Below the pieces are notes generated by a model. The model ran no database searches. It saw only the letters and a program-made list of their open reading frames with translations, and had not been told where the DNA came from. Positions 53,901 to 62,468 of a stretch of DNA of 64,000 bases are shown here, piece after piece; within the stretch, counting starts at the first letter, position 1; each line of letters starts with the position of its first letter. This DNA is from Halalkalibacter nanhaiisediminis (GTDB taxonomy: Bacteria; Bacillota; Bacilli; Bacillales; Bacillaceae_D): the NCBI RefSeq assembly GCF_007830185.1, contig NZ_VLKZ01000003.1:124001-188000 (forward strand), in the 5' to 3' direction. The translations under genes were made by a program, and so were the position numbers.

Positions 53901-54593
53901 ATGACATTGAGTTTGAATATCGTGCATTTAACGGTTGAACTAGTGATAGGCTTCTTTTTTCTGTTTATTATTGTCATAATTGTTGGAAGAAAGATCATTA
54001 ATCAAATTACACCCTTCACATTTATTGCAGCGATAGTTTTAGGTGAATTGTTGGGAAATGCTTTGTATGACGATAATGTCAGCACTTTCTACATTATTTA
54101 TGCAATGAGCTTATGGGGGATATTACTTTTCATTATTGAATATCTTGGGAGAAAGTATCTATTTTTCCGTGGTATTTTTCAAGGCAAACCAACTGCTCTT
54201 ATCAGAAATGGAATGGTTGATCGAGAAGCATTACGGAAAAGTAAGATGAATCTAAATGAGTTGCAAAGCTTGCTGCGTCAAAGTGAAACCTTTTCAGTTC
54301 GAGAAGTTGCTTATTGCTATTTAGAGTCAAATGGTTCAATCAGTATATTAAAAAAGCCACAATATCAAAAAACCACGTTGGAAGATTTTAATTTGCCAGG
54401 AAAGCCTGCTTACGTTCCTGTTACACTGATTCGTGACGGTGAAGTGCTATGGGATGAATTAAAGGACTTAGGTCATGATGAATCTTGGTTGAAATGGCAG
54501 CTTCTAGCTCATAATGTTTCTGATTATAAAGATGTTTTTTTAGCTGAGTGGCTAGAGAATGATGGGATTTTTGTGCAAACCATTCAACATTAG
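53901..54593 (+). CDS. DUF421 membrane protein (YetF/YrbG-like)
   Basis: A 230-residue protein with three N-terminal membrane helices (LVIGFFFLFIIVIIVGRKII, then two more by residue 85) and a cytoplasmic part of about 145 residues holding the DUF421 core FQGKPTALIRNGMVDREALR, LLRQSETFSVREVAYCYLES and the YVPVTLIRDGEV continuation. Function unknown; related proteins in B. subtilis occur in the sporulation and stress sets. TAGGAGAG precedes the ATG. Confidence 0.85.
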   Translation: MTLSLNIVHLTVELVIGFFFLFIIVIIVGRKIINQITPFTFIAAIVLGELLGNALYDDNVSTFYIIYAMSLWGILLFIIEYLGRKYLFFRGIFQGKPTALIRNGMVDREALRKSKMNLNELQSLLRQSETFSVREVAYCYLESNGSISILKKPQYQKTTLEDFNLPGKPAYVPVTLIRDGEVLWDELKDLGHDESWLKWQLLAHNVSDYKDVFLAEWLENDGIFVQTIQH

Positions 54594-54610
54594 TGCTTCT
54601 ATTAACAAGC

Positions 54611-54642
54611 AAAAAAACCTGCCAAATCATACAGGCAGGTTT
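54611..54642 (-). terminator. Terminator between DUF421 and DUF2294 genes
   Basis: AAACCTGCC (54615-54623) pairs with GGCAGGTTT (54634-54642). The T run is strong on the minus strand, so it ends the DUF2294 transcript; it can also serve the convergent DUF421 gene. Confidence 0.8.
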
Positions 54643-54664
54643 GAAAAGTGAAAAATAATCCAAT

Positions 54665-55378
54665 CTATGGGTTAATTGGATCTGTTATAAATACAATCAC
54701 ACTTTTGTCTAAATCAAAATCCCAATTCACAAAAATATCATGAACGTTAACTCCTAATATTTTATCAAATTCGCCATCTTCAAGCAGGGATTTTTCTAGT
54801 CTGCGCTTGGCGATTCGTAACGTTTGCTCATGACCTAGCGCAATCAGCTCTTTCTCGATACGAATCAGAATTCCTTCGCGAACAACGACTAGCGTTCTTG
54901 GATTTACTTGTTCAACATAGATATGGTTAGGCTCTTTTTCAGCTTGTTTACTGATTTCACTAACTTTTTCAATCGTGTTAATAAAATTAGGAAGTTGCTC
55001 ATTTTCTCTTAATGCGGCATTTTCTTTACGAATACCAGTAATCATTCCTGACTTACTCTGAATCGTCCAATCGAAGTAAAATTCAAATTTTTCGATGTCA
55101 ATGATCGTCATTAGAAATCCTTTGATTTCTGGAAGAACTTGCTTCATAAGGGTATCTCTTAATGCTTCTACCGCTTCGATTCCTTCCTGGTTCATGACAA
55201 CCTGTTCCAACGGGGCAAGAAAATTCCTCATATACATCACAATACAAGAGGAATTTAGGCTGACATAAACCGATTCGGGACCTTTTCCAAAGTGATGGCG
55301 TAAGGTTTTACCTGTATAACTTGCAATTTGTTTTTGTATTTCTTTAATGTCTGAGTCATTCATAATTTCGATTGTCAT
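54665..55378 (-). CDS. DUF2294 protein with duplicated domain
   Basis: A soluble 237-residue protein made of two similar halves of DUF2294 type. The first (residues 8-110) has SYTGKTLRHHFGKGPESVYV and VEALRDTLMKQVLPEIK. The second (residues 135-232) has ISKQAEKEPNHIYVEQVNPR and LRIAKRRLEKSLLEDGEFDK. Single-domain relatives are about 120 residues, so this is an internal duplication or fusion. Function unknown. A ribosome site GGGAGGAAA precedes the ATG. Confidence 0.75.
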   Translation of the reverse strand: MTIEIMNDSDIKEIQKQIASYTGKTLRHHFGKGPESVYVSLNSSCIVMYMRNFLAPLEQVVMNQEGIEAVEALRDTLMKQVLPEIKGFLMTIIDIEKFEFYFDWTIQSKSGMITGIRKENAALRENEQLPNFINTIEKVSEISKQAEKEPNHIYVEQVNPRTLVVVREGILIRIEKELIALGHEQTLRIAKRRLEKSLLEDGEFDKILGVNVHDIFVNWDFDLDKSVIVFITDPINP

Positions 55379-55925
55379 TGTTTTTCCTCCCTCGTCAGTG
55401 CGAAGAACTTATTTTAGTTTCTAGTATGTCTATGCCTTTGTTTGAAACAACATTATCTTACTTCAACTATTGGAATGTAGTGGGTAGTTAGTATGACGTG
55501 TTGAAAGAGTATATAGTATAAATAACACAAAAAGAAGGAAATGAAACATTTCTAGTAATCTAGGAAGGTAAAAGAAGAACAGATTTGAAAAATGTCATTA
55601 AAAATATGGATGAAACAGGAGAGAATTAAACGATCTATTTTCAGCATTTATTGCATAATATCTTTAATCTCATTGTAAGTTCCGTTATAATAAGCTTAGG
55701 AGACAAGAAAAAATGCTTGGCTCTTCTTTTTAAAAGAAACACCAATTGATTTTTAACGTTATCTAATCGTATAGATTTTTTAAGTCAGCGGAAATATGTA
55801 GACAATTAGAGCTATTATATGAGCTGGAGAGGGTACCAAGCCCTTTCCAGCTCTTTTTTTGTTGAAGGGGGTGTAAATAGGCCTAGTCAAGCACGTATAC
55901 TTATAAATCGGAGGTAAAAAGGAAA
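55379..55925 (+). other. Unassigned leader-like transcript with terminator
   Basis: A promoter-like pair, TTTAAT (55663-55668) and TATAAT (55686-55691) with a 17-base spacer, is followed by about 160 non-coding bases and a strong terminator: GAGCTGGA (55821-55828) with TCCAGCTC (55846-55853) and seven T. That layout fits a small RNA or an attenuated leader of the following small gene. I do not recognise a known riboswitch class. The part before 55663 shows nothing. Confidence 0.4.
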
Positions 55926-56159
55926 ATGACCTTAATTGATATAAAGAAAATATTATTGGACCTAACAATCGAACCTTATATTCACTGTGAAATCACGCAT
56001 ACTCTCTCTGTAAACAAAAAGCAGGTCGTTTCTATTAGTTTTGATGCCAATACGAATTTATTTAAAATAGTGGATATTGAAAATGGGACAAGTACATATG
56101 GCAAGGATGTAGAATCCTCGGCTAACATTATTCAACAATTAATAGTTAAGAACGAATGA
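55926..56159 (+). CDS. Small hypothetical protein
   Basis: A 77-residue soluble protein (DIKKILLDLTIEPYIHCEIT, VVSISFDANTNLFKIVDIEN) of mixed alpha/beta character. I do not recognise a family. CGGAGG at 55911-55916 lies 9 bases before the ATG. The transcript may come from the leader region just upstream, past a terminator. Confidence 0.5.
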   Translation: MTLIDIKKILLDLTIEPYIHCEITHTLSVNKKQVVSISFDANTNLFKIVDIENGTSTYGKDVESSANIIQQLIVKNE

Positions 56160-56217
56160 GACTAGCAAAAAAGGTTCAAAATGAGGGTTCCATAAAATGG
56201 TGCAATACTCTCTTGGT

Positions 56218-56358
56218 TTAGTTTGCTTTAAGCTTTAATGCTAACTCTAATGGCTCTCTATTAGTATCCCTTTCCTGTCCGATCTCCGTTATAACAGGAT
56301 GTTCAATTTCTGTATCGTTAGGGTGCTCAATTTCAATTGCTTGTTCTTTTTGTTTCAT
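56218..56358 (-). CDS. Small acidic protein, 46 residues
   Basis: ATG at 56358 follows AAGGAG with 10-base spacing and encodes MKQKEQAIEIEHPNDTEIEH and further acidic sequence (GQERDTNREPLELALKLKAN). The motif EIEHP occurs twice. It starts 15 bases after the stop of the next small gene, so the two form one unit. Family not recognised. Confidence 0.55.
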   Translation of the reverse strand: MKQKEQAIEIEHPNDTEIEHPVITEIGQERDTNREPLELALKLKAN

Positions 56359-56373
56359 GATCGATCATCTCCT

Positions 56374-56526
56374 TCATGATTCATCGTTATCTGTTAACGA
56401 GATAACCCTCGTATAATCGCCTTTTTTCATGTCCTCTAAAGAAGCTTTTTGACTTAGCTCCTCATCATCGTCTATGCCAGTAGCAATCGTAGGCTCATCT
56501 GAATGGCCCCTTTTTCTCGGATGCAT
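56374..56526 (-). CDS. Small polar protein, 50 residues
   Basis: ATG at 56526 follows GGGAGG with good spacing and encodes MHPRKRGHSDEPTIATGIDD, then EELSQKASLEDMKKGDYTRV. Very hydrophilic, with no Cys. The size, polarity and pairing recall small spore- or stress-associated proteins, but I cannot name it. It is the first gene of a two-gene minus-strand unit. Confidence 0.55.
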   Translation of the reverse strand: MHPRKRGHSDEPTIATGIDDDEELSQKASLEDMKKGDYTRVISLTDNDES

Positions 56527-56664
56527 TTTATTGACCTCCCGTAATGAATGTGTAGCTCACCATTATTTTGTGGCATTCTAAAGGTTACATGTGCGGTAAA
56601 ATTTAACGATTAGAGCCAGTAAGGTAGGGGAGGTATGAATGTGGAGCTACTTGTATACATTAAA

Positions 56665-56699
56665 ACGAAAAAAGAACAGCCTATCTAAGATAAGCTGTT
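56665..56699 (-). terminator. Terminator of the small Asn-rich gene
   Basis: AACAGC-TATCT (from 56675) pairs with AGATA-GCTGTT (to 56699), with small bulges and a T run on the minus strand. Confidence 0.6.
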
Positions 56700-56712
56700 T
56701 TAGGACAGGTTT

Positions 56713-56901
56713 TTAGCCAAGTGGGTTTTTTGTTTGGTTTATTGTGTTTTGAAATTGTTTCATCATGTTGTTTGGATTCAAATTCATGTTATTATTACGG
56801 CCTCTCATCATACCGTATGCTGCTGCGCCTACACCTAAACCGACCAACGACCACATAACACCATTACGATTGTTTTTACGTCTCATCCCAAGCATATTCA
56901 T
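56713..56901 (-). CDS. Small Asn-rich protein with one hydrophobic segment
   Basis: A 62-residue protein with a basic start (MNMLGMRRKNNRNG), one Gly/Ala-rich hydrophobic segment (VMWSLVGLGVGAAAYGMMRG) and a tail rich in Asn, Met and Gln (NNNMNLNPNNMMKQFQNTIN). It resembles small Bacillus membrane or spore proteins but is not assigned. ATG at 56901 follows AAAGGGGG; an in-frame start at 56949 lacks a site. Confidence 0.6.
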   Translation of the reverse strand: MNMLGMRRKNNRNGVMWSLVGLGVGAAAYGMMRGRNNNMNLNPNNMMKQFQNTINQTKNPLG

Positions 56902-57007
56902 GTTGGCAAATCCCCCTTTGTGTTTGCTTGAAACAATTGCTTCAAGCATTAGGTAGGGTCACTCATATGACCGATTCATATACGAGGATATCCTTGCCAC
57001 ACTAAAG

Positions 57008-58762
57008 TTACAGTTTGAACTTTTTCATCGACTCTTGGAGCTCTTCGGCCATATTTGAAAGGGTTGTAGCAGCAGCTGTAATTTCTTCCATAGATGCATT
57101 TTGCTCCTGGGCAGATGCAGCAACATTTTGCGAAGAGGCAGCTGAACTCTCAGCGATTTTACTAGAATCCTTAATCGCTGAAACCATTGAGTGAGTTCCT
57201 GCAGTAATTTGCTCGACTGCTGTTGAGACCTCTTTAATTTGTGAGGTGACTTCATTAATCGAACGAGAGATTTCCTCAAATTCATTGCCAGCTTGATTGA
57301 CAAATGTGATGCCATCTTGAACAGCCCTTTTTCCTTCATCCATTGAGGTAACAGAACGCTTAATGTCGATTTGAATATCTTGGATGAGTTGATTAATTTG
57401 ATTGGCAGATTGACTTGATTGTTCGGCTAGTTTTCGAACTTCATCCGCAACAACAGCAAATCCTTTTCCATGTTCACCAGCGCGTGCCGCTTCAATAGCC
57501 GCATTGAGAGCTAAGAGATTCGTTTGTTCAGCAACATTTGTGATCAAGGAGACAATATTGCCAATTTCAGTTGATTTGCTGCCCAATTGATTGACTACTT
57601 GGGCGATGATATCGGTTTTATCATTAATGAACGTCATCTGATCAATCGTTTGTTGGATTGTATTTTGACCACTTTCTGATTTCTCTTTCGTTACAGTTGA
57701 AGCATTCGTAACAGATTCCATTCTATCTGTTATACGTTCCATTCCTTTTGAGATATCAGTTGCTGACATCTCGGCTGTTGTGGCACTATTCACTTGTTCT
57801 TCAGCGCCCGAGGCTACGGATTGAATCGATTCAGTGATTTGTTCGGTTGCTTTACTTGTTTCTTCTGCGCTAGCCGTTAATTGTTCAGAAGATGCCGCAA
57901 CTTGTTCAGCTGTATCTGAGACTTTTGCAATCATATCCTTTAATTCGCTTGTCATTCTATTCACATTTGCTGATAATTCACCAATTTCATCTTTTTGGGT
58001 AATATTCGTATCATCGACTGCTAAATTTCCGTTAGCAATTTCGTTGATTTGATGACTTACTTTTAAAAGGGGATCTGAAATATGCTTAGAAAACAGATAG
58101 ATAATAACAGCACCAATGAGCACCGAAATGCTTAATACAATAATAATGGTTCTTAAAATACGATTGGCATCGGCATTAAAATCCTGCATATAAGATCCAC
58201 CAACGACAATCCAACCCCAATTTGGATCAAGTAGATTGTACATAATTTTTGGAGCAACGGTATCTGGATCATCTGGTAATCCCCATTGATAATTCGTAAA
58301 CCCACCACCAGCTTGAGCCGTTTGGATGATGTCCTGAGTAAAATAATGTCCATCCACATCTGCAGTATCCCACAGGTTCGTTCCTTCTATGTTAGGGTGC
58401 GCAACTAAGGTGCCACTTTCGTCATAGATGAATATGTATCCATTTTCTCCTAAATCAATATTTTCATTTATGGGGCGCGTGCCATCTTCTTGCATCTCAC
58501 CTAAAATAAACACCTTTACTTGTTCCTGGGCTTCTTCAAGAGAGAGAGTGCCTCGTTCGACTTCTTGATTGACGGCATCAATATACTCAATTGTCATATA
58601 GACAGTGTTCTGGATACTGGTAGCTCCAAGTTCATTTAAGCTATTTTCTGCAGTATAGTAACTGATGAAGCCTATTAATGTACTAGGGACGATTAATAAT
58701 AATAGTGTAATAAGTACGAGCTTTGTGCGTATTTTCATATTAAAAAGATTCAAAATCATCAT
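57008..58762 (-). CDS. Methyl-accepting chemotaxis protein with Cache sensor
   Basis: A 584-residue transmembrane chemoreceptor. TM1 is at about residues 14-34. An extracellular sCache-type domain follows ([40 protein letters not shown]), with TM2 at about 203-225, HAMP at about 226-280, and a long signalling domain with the conserved hairpin tip ([40 protein letters not shown]). The start is uncertain: GAGAGG touches the first ATG at 58762, so a TTG nine bases on is possible. Its leader carries a c-di-GMP-I riboswitch. Confidence 0.92.
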   Translation of the reverse strand: MMILNLFNMKIRTKLVLITLLLLIVPSTLIGFISYYTAENSLNELGATSIQNTVYMTIEYIDAVNQEVERGTLSLEEAQEQVKVFILGEMQEDGTRPINENIDLGENGYIFIYDESGTLVAHPNIEGTNLWDTADVDGHYFTQDIIQTAQAGGGFTNYQWGLPDDPDTVAPKIMYNLLDPNWGWIVVGGSYMQDFNADANRILRTIIIVLSISVLIGAVIIYLFSKHISDPLLKVSHQINEIANGNLAVDDTNITQKDEIGELSANVNRMTSELKDMIAKVSDTAEQVAASSEQLTASAEETSKATEQITESIQSVASGAEEQVNSATTAEMSATDISKGMERITDRMESVTNASTVTKEKSESGQNTIQQTIDQMTFINDKTDIIAQVVNQLGSKSTEIGNIVSLITNVAEQTNLLALNAAIEAARAGEHGKGFAVVADEVRKLAEQSSQSANQINQLIQDIQIDIKRSVTSMDEGKRAVQDGITFVNQAGNEFEEISRSINEVTSQIKEVSTAVEQITAGTHSMVSAIKDSSKIAESSAASSQNVAASAQEQNASMEEITAAATTLSNMAEELQESMKKFKL

Positions 58763-58953
58763 CCTCTCAAGATCCTAAATTCTTAATCATTAAGCTTTTA
58801 ATGAGGGGGATCTTTGTCATAAAATTCCCCCAAAAAAAGGGTTTGTGTAAGCGTTTTCTAAAATCCCGTTATGATGTAGTCCTTACTCAACTCCCTTCTA
58901 AAAGTCATCATAATGCTTAAAAATCATTTCTTTAGAATTGGGACGTCATACAT

Positions 58954-58990
58954 AAAAAAGTGATTGCTCAAATTGTCTGAGAAACCACTT
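58954..58990 (-). terminator. Terminator between the riboswitch and the chemoreceptor
   Basis: On the minus strand AGTGGTTTCTCA pairs with TGAGCAATCACT, followed by TTTTTTATG. It is the likely expression platform of the c-di-GMP riboswitch. A second possible hairpin (GGGGG ... CCCCC, about 58802-58830) lies nearer the gene. Confidence 0.7.
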
Positions 58991-59000
58991 CTGACGTTCT

Positions 59001-59088
59001 GAGGTAACCAGGCGACCATGGCATATCATGCTGTAGGCCCTTAGCTTTGCGTCCTTACCTTTCAGTAAGTTTGCCATTTTCTAAGAAA
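59001..59088 (-). promoter_or_regulatory. Cyclic-di-GMP-I (GEMM-I) riboswitch aptamer
   Basis: The minus strand reads GGCAAACTTACTGAAAGGTAA then GGACGCAAAGCTAAGGGCCT, and later GGTCGCCTGGTTACC. This has the GEMM-I hallmarks in order: GCAAAC, a GAAA tetraloop in P1b, GGACGCAAAGC, GGGCCT and the receptor-like closing arm. It lies in the leader of the chemoreceptor gene, with a terminator behind it, so receptor synthesis should respond to cyclic di-GMP. Confidence 0.9.
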
Positions 59089-59119
59089 GTATGAAATTTT
59101 ATGAGTTCATTCACTTCCA

Positions 59120-59148
59120 ATTCTATCTAAATAAATAAATATTTTCAA
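59120..59148 (-). promoter_or_regulatory. Promoter of the riboswitch-controlled chemoreceptor
   Basis: On the minus strand TTGAAA (59148-59143), a 17-base spacer and TAGAAT (59125-59120) put the start near 59112, about 25 bases before the aptamer. Confidence 0.65.
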
Positions 59149-59209
59149 TGACTATTGTATGATATTGTAATATTTTTCTGTCTTTTTAGTGTATTTAGTC
59201 AATTGGTAG

Positions 59210-59250
59210 GATAAAATAATCCACCAGGTCCTTGAAAGCCGAGGTGGATT
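59210..59250 (-). terminator. Terminator of the histidine kinase gene
   Basis: AATCCACC (59218-59225) pairs with GGTGGATT (59243-59250), with ATTATTTTAT on the minus strand. Confidence 0.65.
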
Positions 59251-59284
59251 GTTCATTTGAATAGTTTTTTGGAAACTTTTTAGT

Positions 59285-60583
59285 TCATGTTTTCGGCAAA
59301 CTGATTGTGAAAGTCGTTCCTTTTCCTTCTTCACTTTCAACTACGATTGTACCATGATGGTCTTCAATAATTTTATAGCAGACTAATAAACCTAGCCCTG
59401 TTCCTTTTTCTTTTGTTGTAAAGAAGGGTTTTCCTAATTCAGTTAATCGTTCTTTTGGTATACCGTGCCCTTCATCTGTAATGTATATGATGACATGATG
59501 GGATGTTTCTTTTAGTTTAATCGTGATGTAGCCATTTTCCATTGCTTCAATGGCGTTTTTGATCAAGTTAATTAAAACTTGTTTAATTTTCATATCATCG
59601 CAATTGACGATAATATTTTGTGATTCATAAGTTGTTTGGATACCAATATTTTTATTAACAGCTTGAGGTTGTAATAAAACTGTTACTCCTTCAATCAGTT
59701 CAACAATGTTTTGGTCTTTTCGATTTTCAAGATGCGGCTTTGATAAAATTAAGAATTCATTTGAGATTTGTTCAATCTTATTAACTTCACCTTCAAGAAT
59801 GTTGATGTATTTTACATTTTTCTCATTAACCTCAAGTAATTGAAGAAATCCTTTAATCGTTGTAATCGGATTTCGAATTTCATGAGCAATTCCTGCAGCT
59901 AATTGTCCAGCTATTGACAGCTTTTCGGAACGAATGAGTTGGTCTTGTGTTGCTTTTTCCATTCTTATTTGTTCTGAAATGGAAGGGAACAAGACTTGCT
60001 TTTTATTATAGAAGCTTGAAGGGACAAGTGTTTTATCAGTCATGTGATACTCATGAGATTGAAGCAGATCAATTAAAAAGGCAGAGGGAAGCTTAAAGCC
60101 GTTATACGAACAAACAGATATTGTACGAACCTTACCTATATAGGTGTCACACTCACATTCATATTTTTTTAAACTTTTCAATAAAGCTTCTTCATCTTGG
60201 TCCTTCCAACGAACATCAGACCATGTGCGAATCGTTCTTTTTTCTTTCAAATAAGGGTCTAATACTTGAGTGAAATAATGAAGAATTTGGTTAATACTAA
60301 AAAGATCCTTCGTACGATAGAAATCATCAGAATCTTCAAAAATAATGTTCTCAATATGTTCAGCTGAATAACCTTCATGTTTTAGCTTATCCTTAATGAT
60401 AGTAAATCGATCGACTGTGTCTATATAAATGACAACCTGTCTCTTATCAATTCCCTCCGCTAAAAATGCAGTTGCATTATCTAAGTAAGATTCGATTTGA
60501 CTATATGTATAAATAATATGGCAGCCAGAAGACACATTTATATTGTTTGTTAATTTAACTGCTTCTTCGATTTCACCAATCAT
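59285..60583 (-). CDS. MEDS-domain sensor histidine kinase
   Basis: A 432-residue kinase without membrane segments. Residues 15-180 resemble the MEDS sensory domain (GCHIIYTYSQIESYLDNATA, AFLAEGIDKRQVVIYIDT). HisKA has the phospho-acceptor His in QLAAGIAHEIRNPITTIKGF (about residue 235). The ATPase domain has QVLINLIKNAIEAMENG (N box), DEGHGIPKERL (G1) and GTGLGLLVCYKI (G2). No response regulator is adjacent, which is typical for orphan kinases feeding the sporulation phosphorelay. That role is an inference. Confidence 0.85.
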   Translation of the reverse strand: MIGEIEEAVKLTNNINVSSGCHIIYTYSQIESYLDNATAFLAEGIDKRQVVIYIDTVDRFTIIKDKLKHEGYSAEHIENIIFEDSDDFYRTKDLFSINQILHYFTQVLDPYLKEKRTIRTWSDVRWKDQDEEALLKSLKKYECECDTYIGKVRTISVCSYNGFKLPSAFLIDLLQSHEYHMTDKTLVPSSFYNKKQVLFPSISEQIRMEKATQDQLIRSEKLSIAGQLAAGIAHEIRNPITTIKGFLQLLEVNEKNVKYINILEGEVNKIEQISNEFLILSKPHLENRKDQNIVELIEGVTVLLQPQAVNKNIGIQTTYESQNIIVNCDDMKIKQVLINLIKNAIEAMENGYITIKLKETSHHVIIYITDEGHGIPKERLTELGKPFFTTKEKGTGLGLLVCYKIIEDHHGTIVVESEEGKGTTFTISLPKT

Positions 60584-60858
60584 ATATAAGCCTCCCTCAT
60601 GATGTCTCTAACTTTTAAAGAACAAATATAGTTTACTCGATTAAAAGACTAATAGGAAGAAGTCGTTTTAAGGCTTGAAAGAAGAACTGTTTTATAAAGA
60701 AAGAAGATATGGATAAAACTTACATTATTCAAGGAAACCATGCTGGTTCCCTTTTTTTCTTTATTAAATCCAAAAATAGAACAAATTTCAATATTTTTAG
60801 ATAAAAATAAAAGAATGTGGAATGCTAAAGGTACGCTTGCTAAAAGGGGTTTGTCATC

Positions 60859-62454
60859 ATGGGAAGATTGTTCAAAAAGATTCATGCCGTATTTAAAAAA
60901 CAAGCACCAAAATTTGAAACAAAGATGAATAAACATCTTGCTGATGGTTTGGAAAGTCTTTTAGATAACAATATTGAACGGATTGAAAAGGAAACAGGGA
61001 AAAGTAGCGATATTGTCATTCGACGGCTTAATCTGGGTGGTCAAAAGGATGCAAGAGCAGCTGTTGTTTACACAGAAGGGCTTATAGACTCGCACAGTTT
61101 AAATGAAATACTTGAAGATTTATTAGATGATGATCAACACTCGTCTATTAAACAGGTGCTGCAACACTTTCCAAATATAATATCTGACATAAAAGAAAAT
61201 GTCATTGTTGTTGGGTCCGCTAAAGAGGCCACAAATTTTGAAGATCTATTTACACATCTTTTATCAGGGAGTGCGATTTTATTAATCGAAGGAATCAGTA
61301 AAGCACTTGCTATCCAAATAGAAGGATGGGAAAAAAGGGCAGTTGAGGAACCGCAGTCGCAAACAGTAATTAAAGGACCAAAAGAAGGCTTTACGGAAAA
61401 TCTAAGGACGAATACGTCTTTAATACGTAGGAGAATTAAATCACCTGATCTATGGATCGATACGAAACAGCTCGGAAGACTGACAAAAACGAATACAGCG
61501 ATCGCTTATATTAAAGGAATTGTCAGTGACAAAGTCGTCGATGAAGTCTATGAGCGATTAGAACGTATTGATATTGATTCGATTTTAGAGAGTGGGAATG
61601 TCGAAGAGCTTATACAAGATGGAAAATTTACTCCCTTTCCAACTATTTTTAATTCAGAACGGCCTGATGCAGTGGCGGCAGGATTATTAGAAGGTAGAGT
61701 GGCGATAGTAGTCGATGGGACGCCATTTGTGATGATGGTTCCGTGTTTCATCACCGACTTTTTCCAATCAAGCGAGGATTATTATCAACGAGCAGATATG
61801 GCAACCTTCTTACGTCTGTTGCGTTATTTATCCTTTTTTATTGCATTACTCGGGCCTGCTATTTATATCTCCATTTTAACATTTCATCAAGAAATGGCGC
61901 CAACTCAGCTTTTAATTAGTTTAGCTGCTCAGCGTGAGGGAGTTCCATTTCCTGCTTATATCGAAGCCCTTATGATGGAATTTGCTTTTGAGATTCTAAG
62001 GGAAGCTGGGGTGCGGATGCCTAGAGCAGTCGGTCAAGCAATGTCGATTGTCGGTGCGCTTGTGTTAGGAACAGCTGCTGTTGAAGCGGGATTAGTATCA
62101 GCTGCTATGGTGATTGTGGTGGCGATTACAGCAATTGCAAATTTTGTCATTCCGTCGATCAATTTAGCGATTACTGTTCGATTATTACGGTTTGGCATGA
62201 TGATTTTAGCTGCTTCTTTCGGTTTTTTTGGGATCTTTATTGGTCTTATTTTAATGGTTGTTCATATCTGTGGTCTGCGTTCTTTTGGCGTCCCTTACAC
62301 TGCTCCAATGGCTCCTTTTATTCTAGAAGACCAAAAAGATGCAATATTTCGTTTTCCAAAATGGGCATTGAACACAAGGCCACACTTAATTAGTCAACAA
62401 AATGAGATTCGTAAAACAAAAATACCAACAAGTAAACCGAAAGATGAAAGGTAG
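60859..62454 (+). CDS. Spore germinant receptor A subunit (GerA family)
   Basis: A 531-residue membrane protein of spore inner membrane germinant receptors. The N-terminal soluble domain covers residues 1-300 (DIVIRRLNLGGQKDARAAVV, GSAILLIEGISKALAIQIEG, LIRRRIKSPDLWIDTKQLGR), followed by about five membrane helices (FFIALLGPAIYISILTF onward) and a polar C-tail. GerA-type subunits work with B and C subunits to sense nutrients. The germinant cannot be read from sequence. AAAAGGGG precedes the ATG. It heads the ger operon. Confidence 0.93.
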   Translation: MGRLFKKIHAVFKKQAPKFETKMNKHLADGLESLLDNNIERIEKETGKSSDIVIRRLNLGGQKDARAAVVYTEGLIDSHSLNEILEDLLDDDQHSSIKQVLQHFPNIISDIKENVIVVGSAKEATNFEDLFTHLLSGSAILLIEGISKALAIQIEGWEKRAVEEPQSQTVIKGPKEGFTENLRTNTSLIRRRIKSPDLWIDTKQLGRLTKTNTAIAYIKGIVSDKVVDEVYERLERIDIDSILESGNVEELIQDGKFTPFPTIFNSERPDAVAAGLLEGRVAIVVDGTPFVMMVPCFITDFFQSSEDYYQRADMATFLRLLRYLSFFIALLGPAIYISILTFHQEMAPTQLLISLAAQREGVPFPAYIEALMMEFAFEILREAGVRMPRAVGQAMSIVGALVLGTAAVEAGLVSAAMVIVVAITAIANFVIPSINLAITVRLLRFGMMILAASFGFFGIFIGLILMVVHICGLRSFGVPYTAPMAPFILEDQKDAIFRFPKWALNTRPHLISQQNEIRKTKIPTSKPKDER

Positions 62455-62468
62455 AAGCGGGGGATTGT

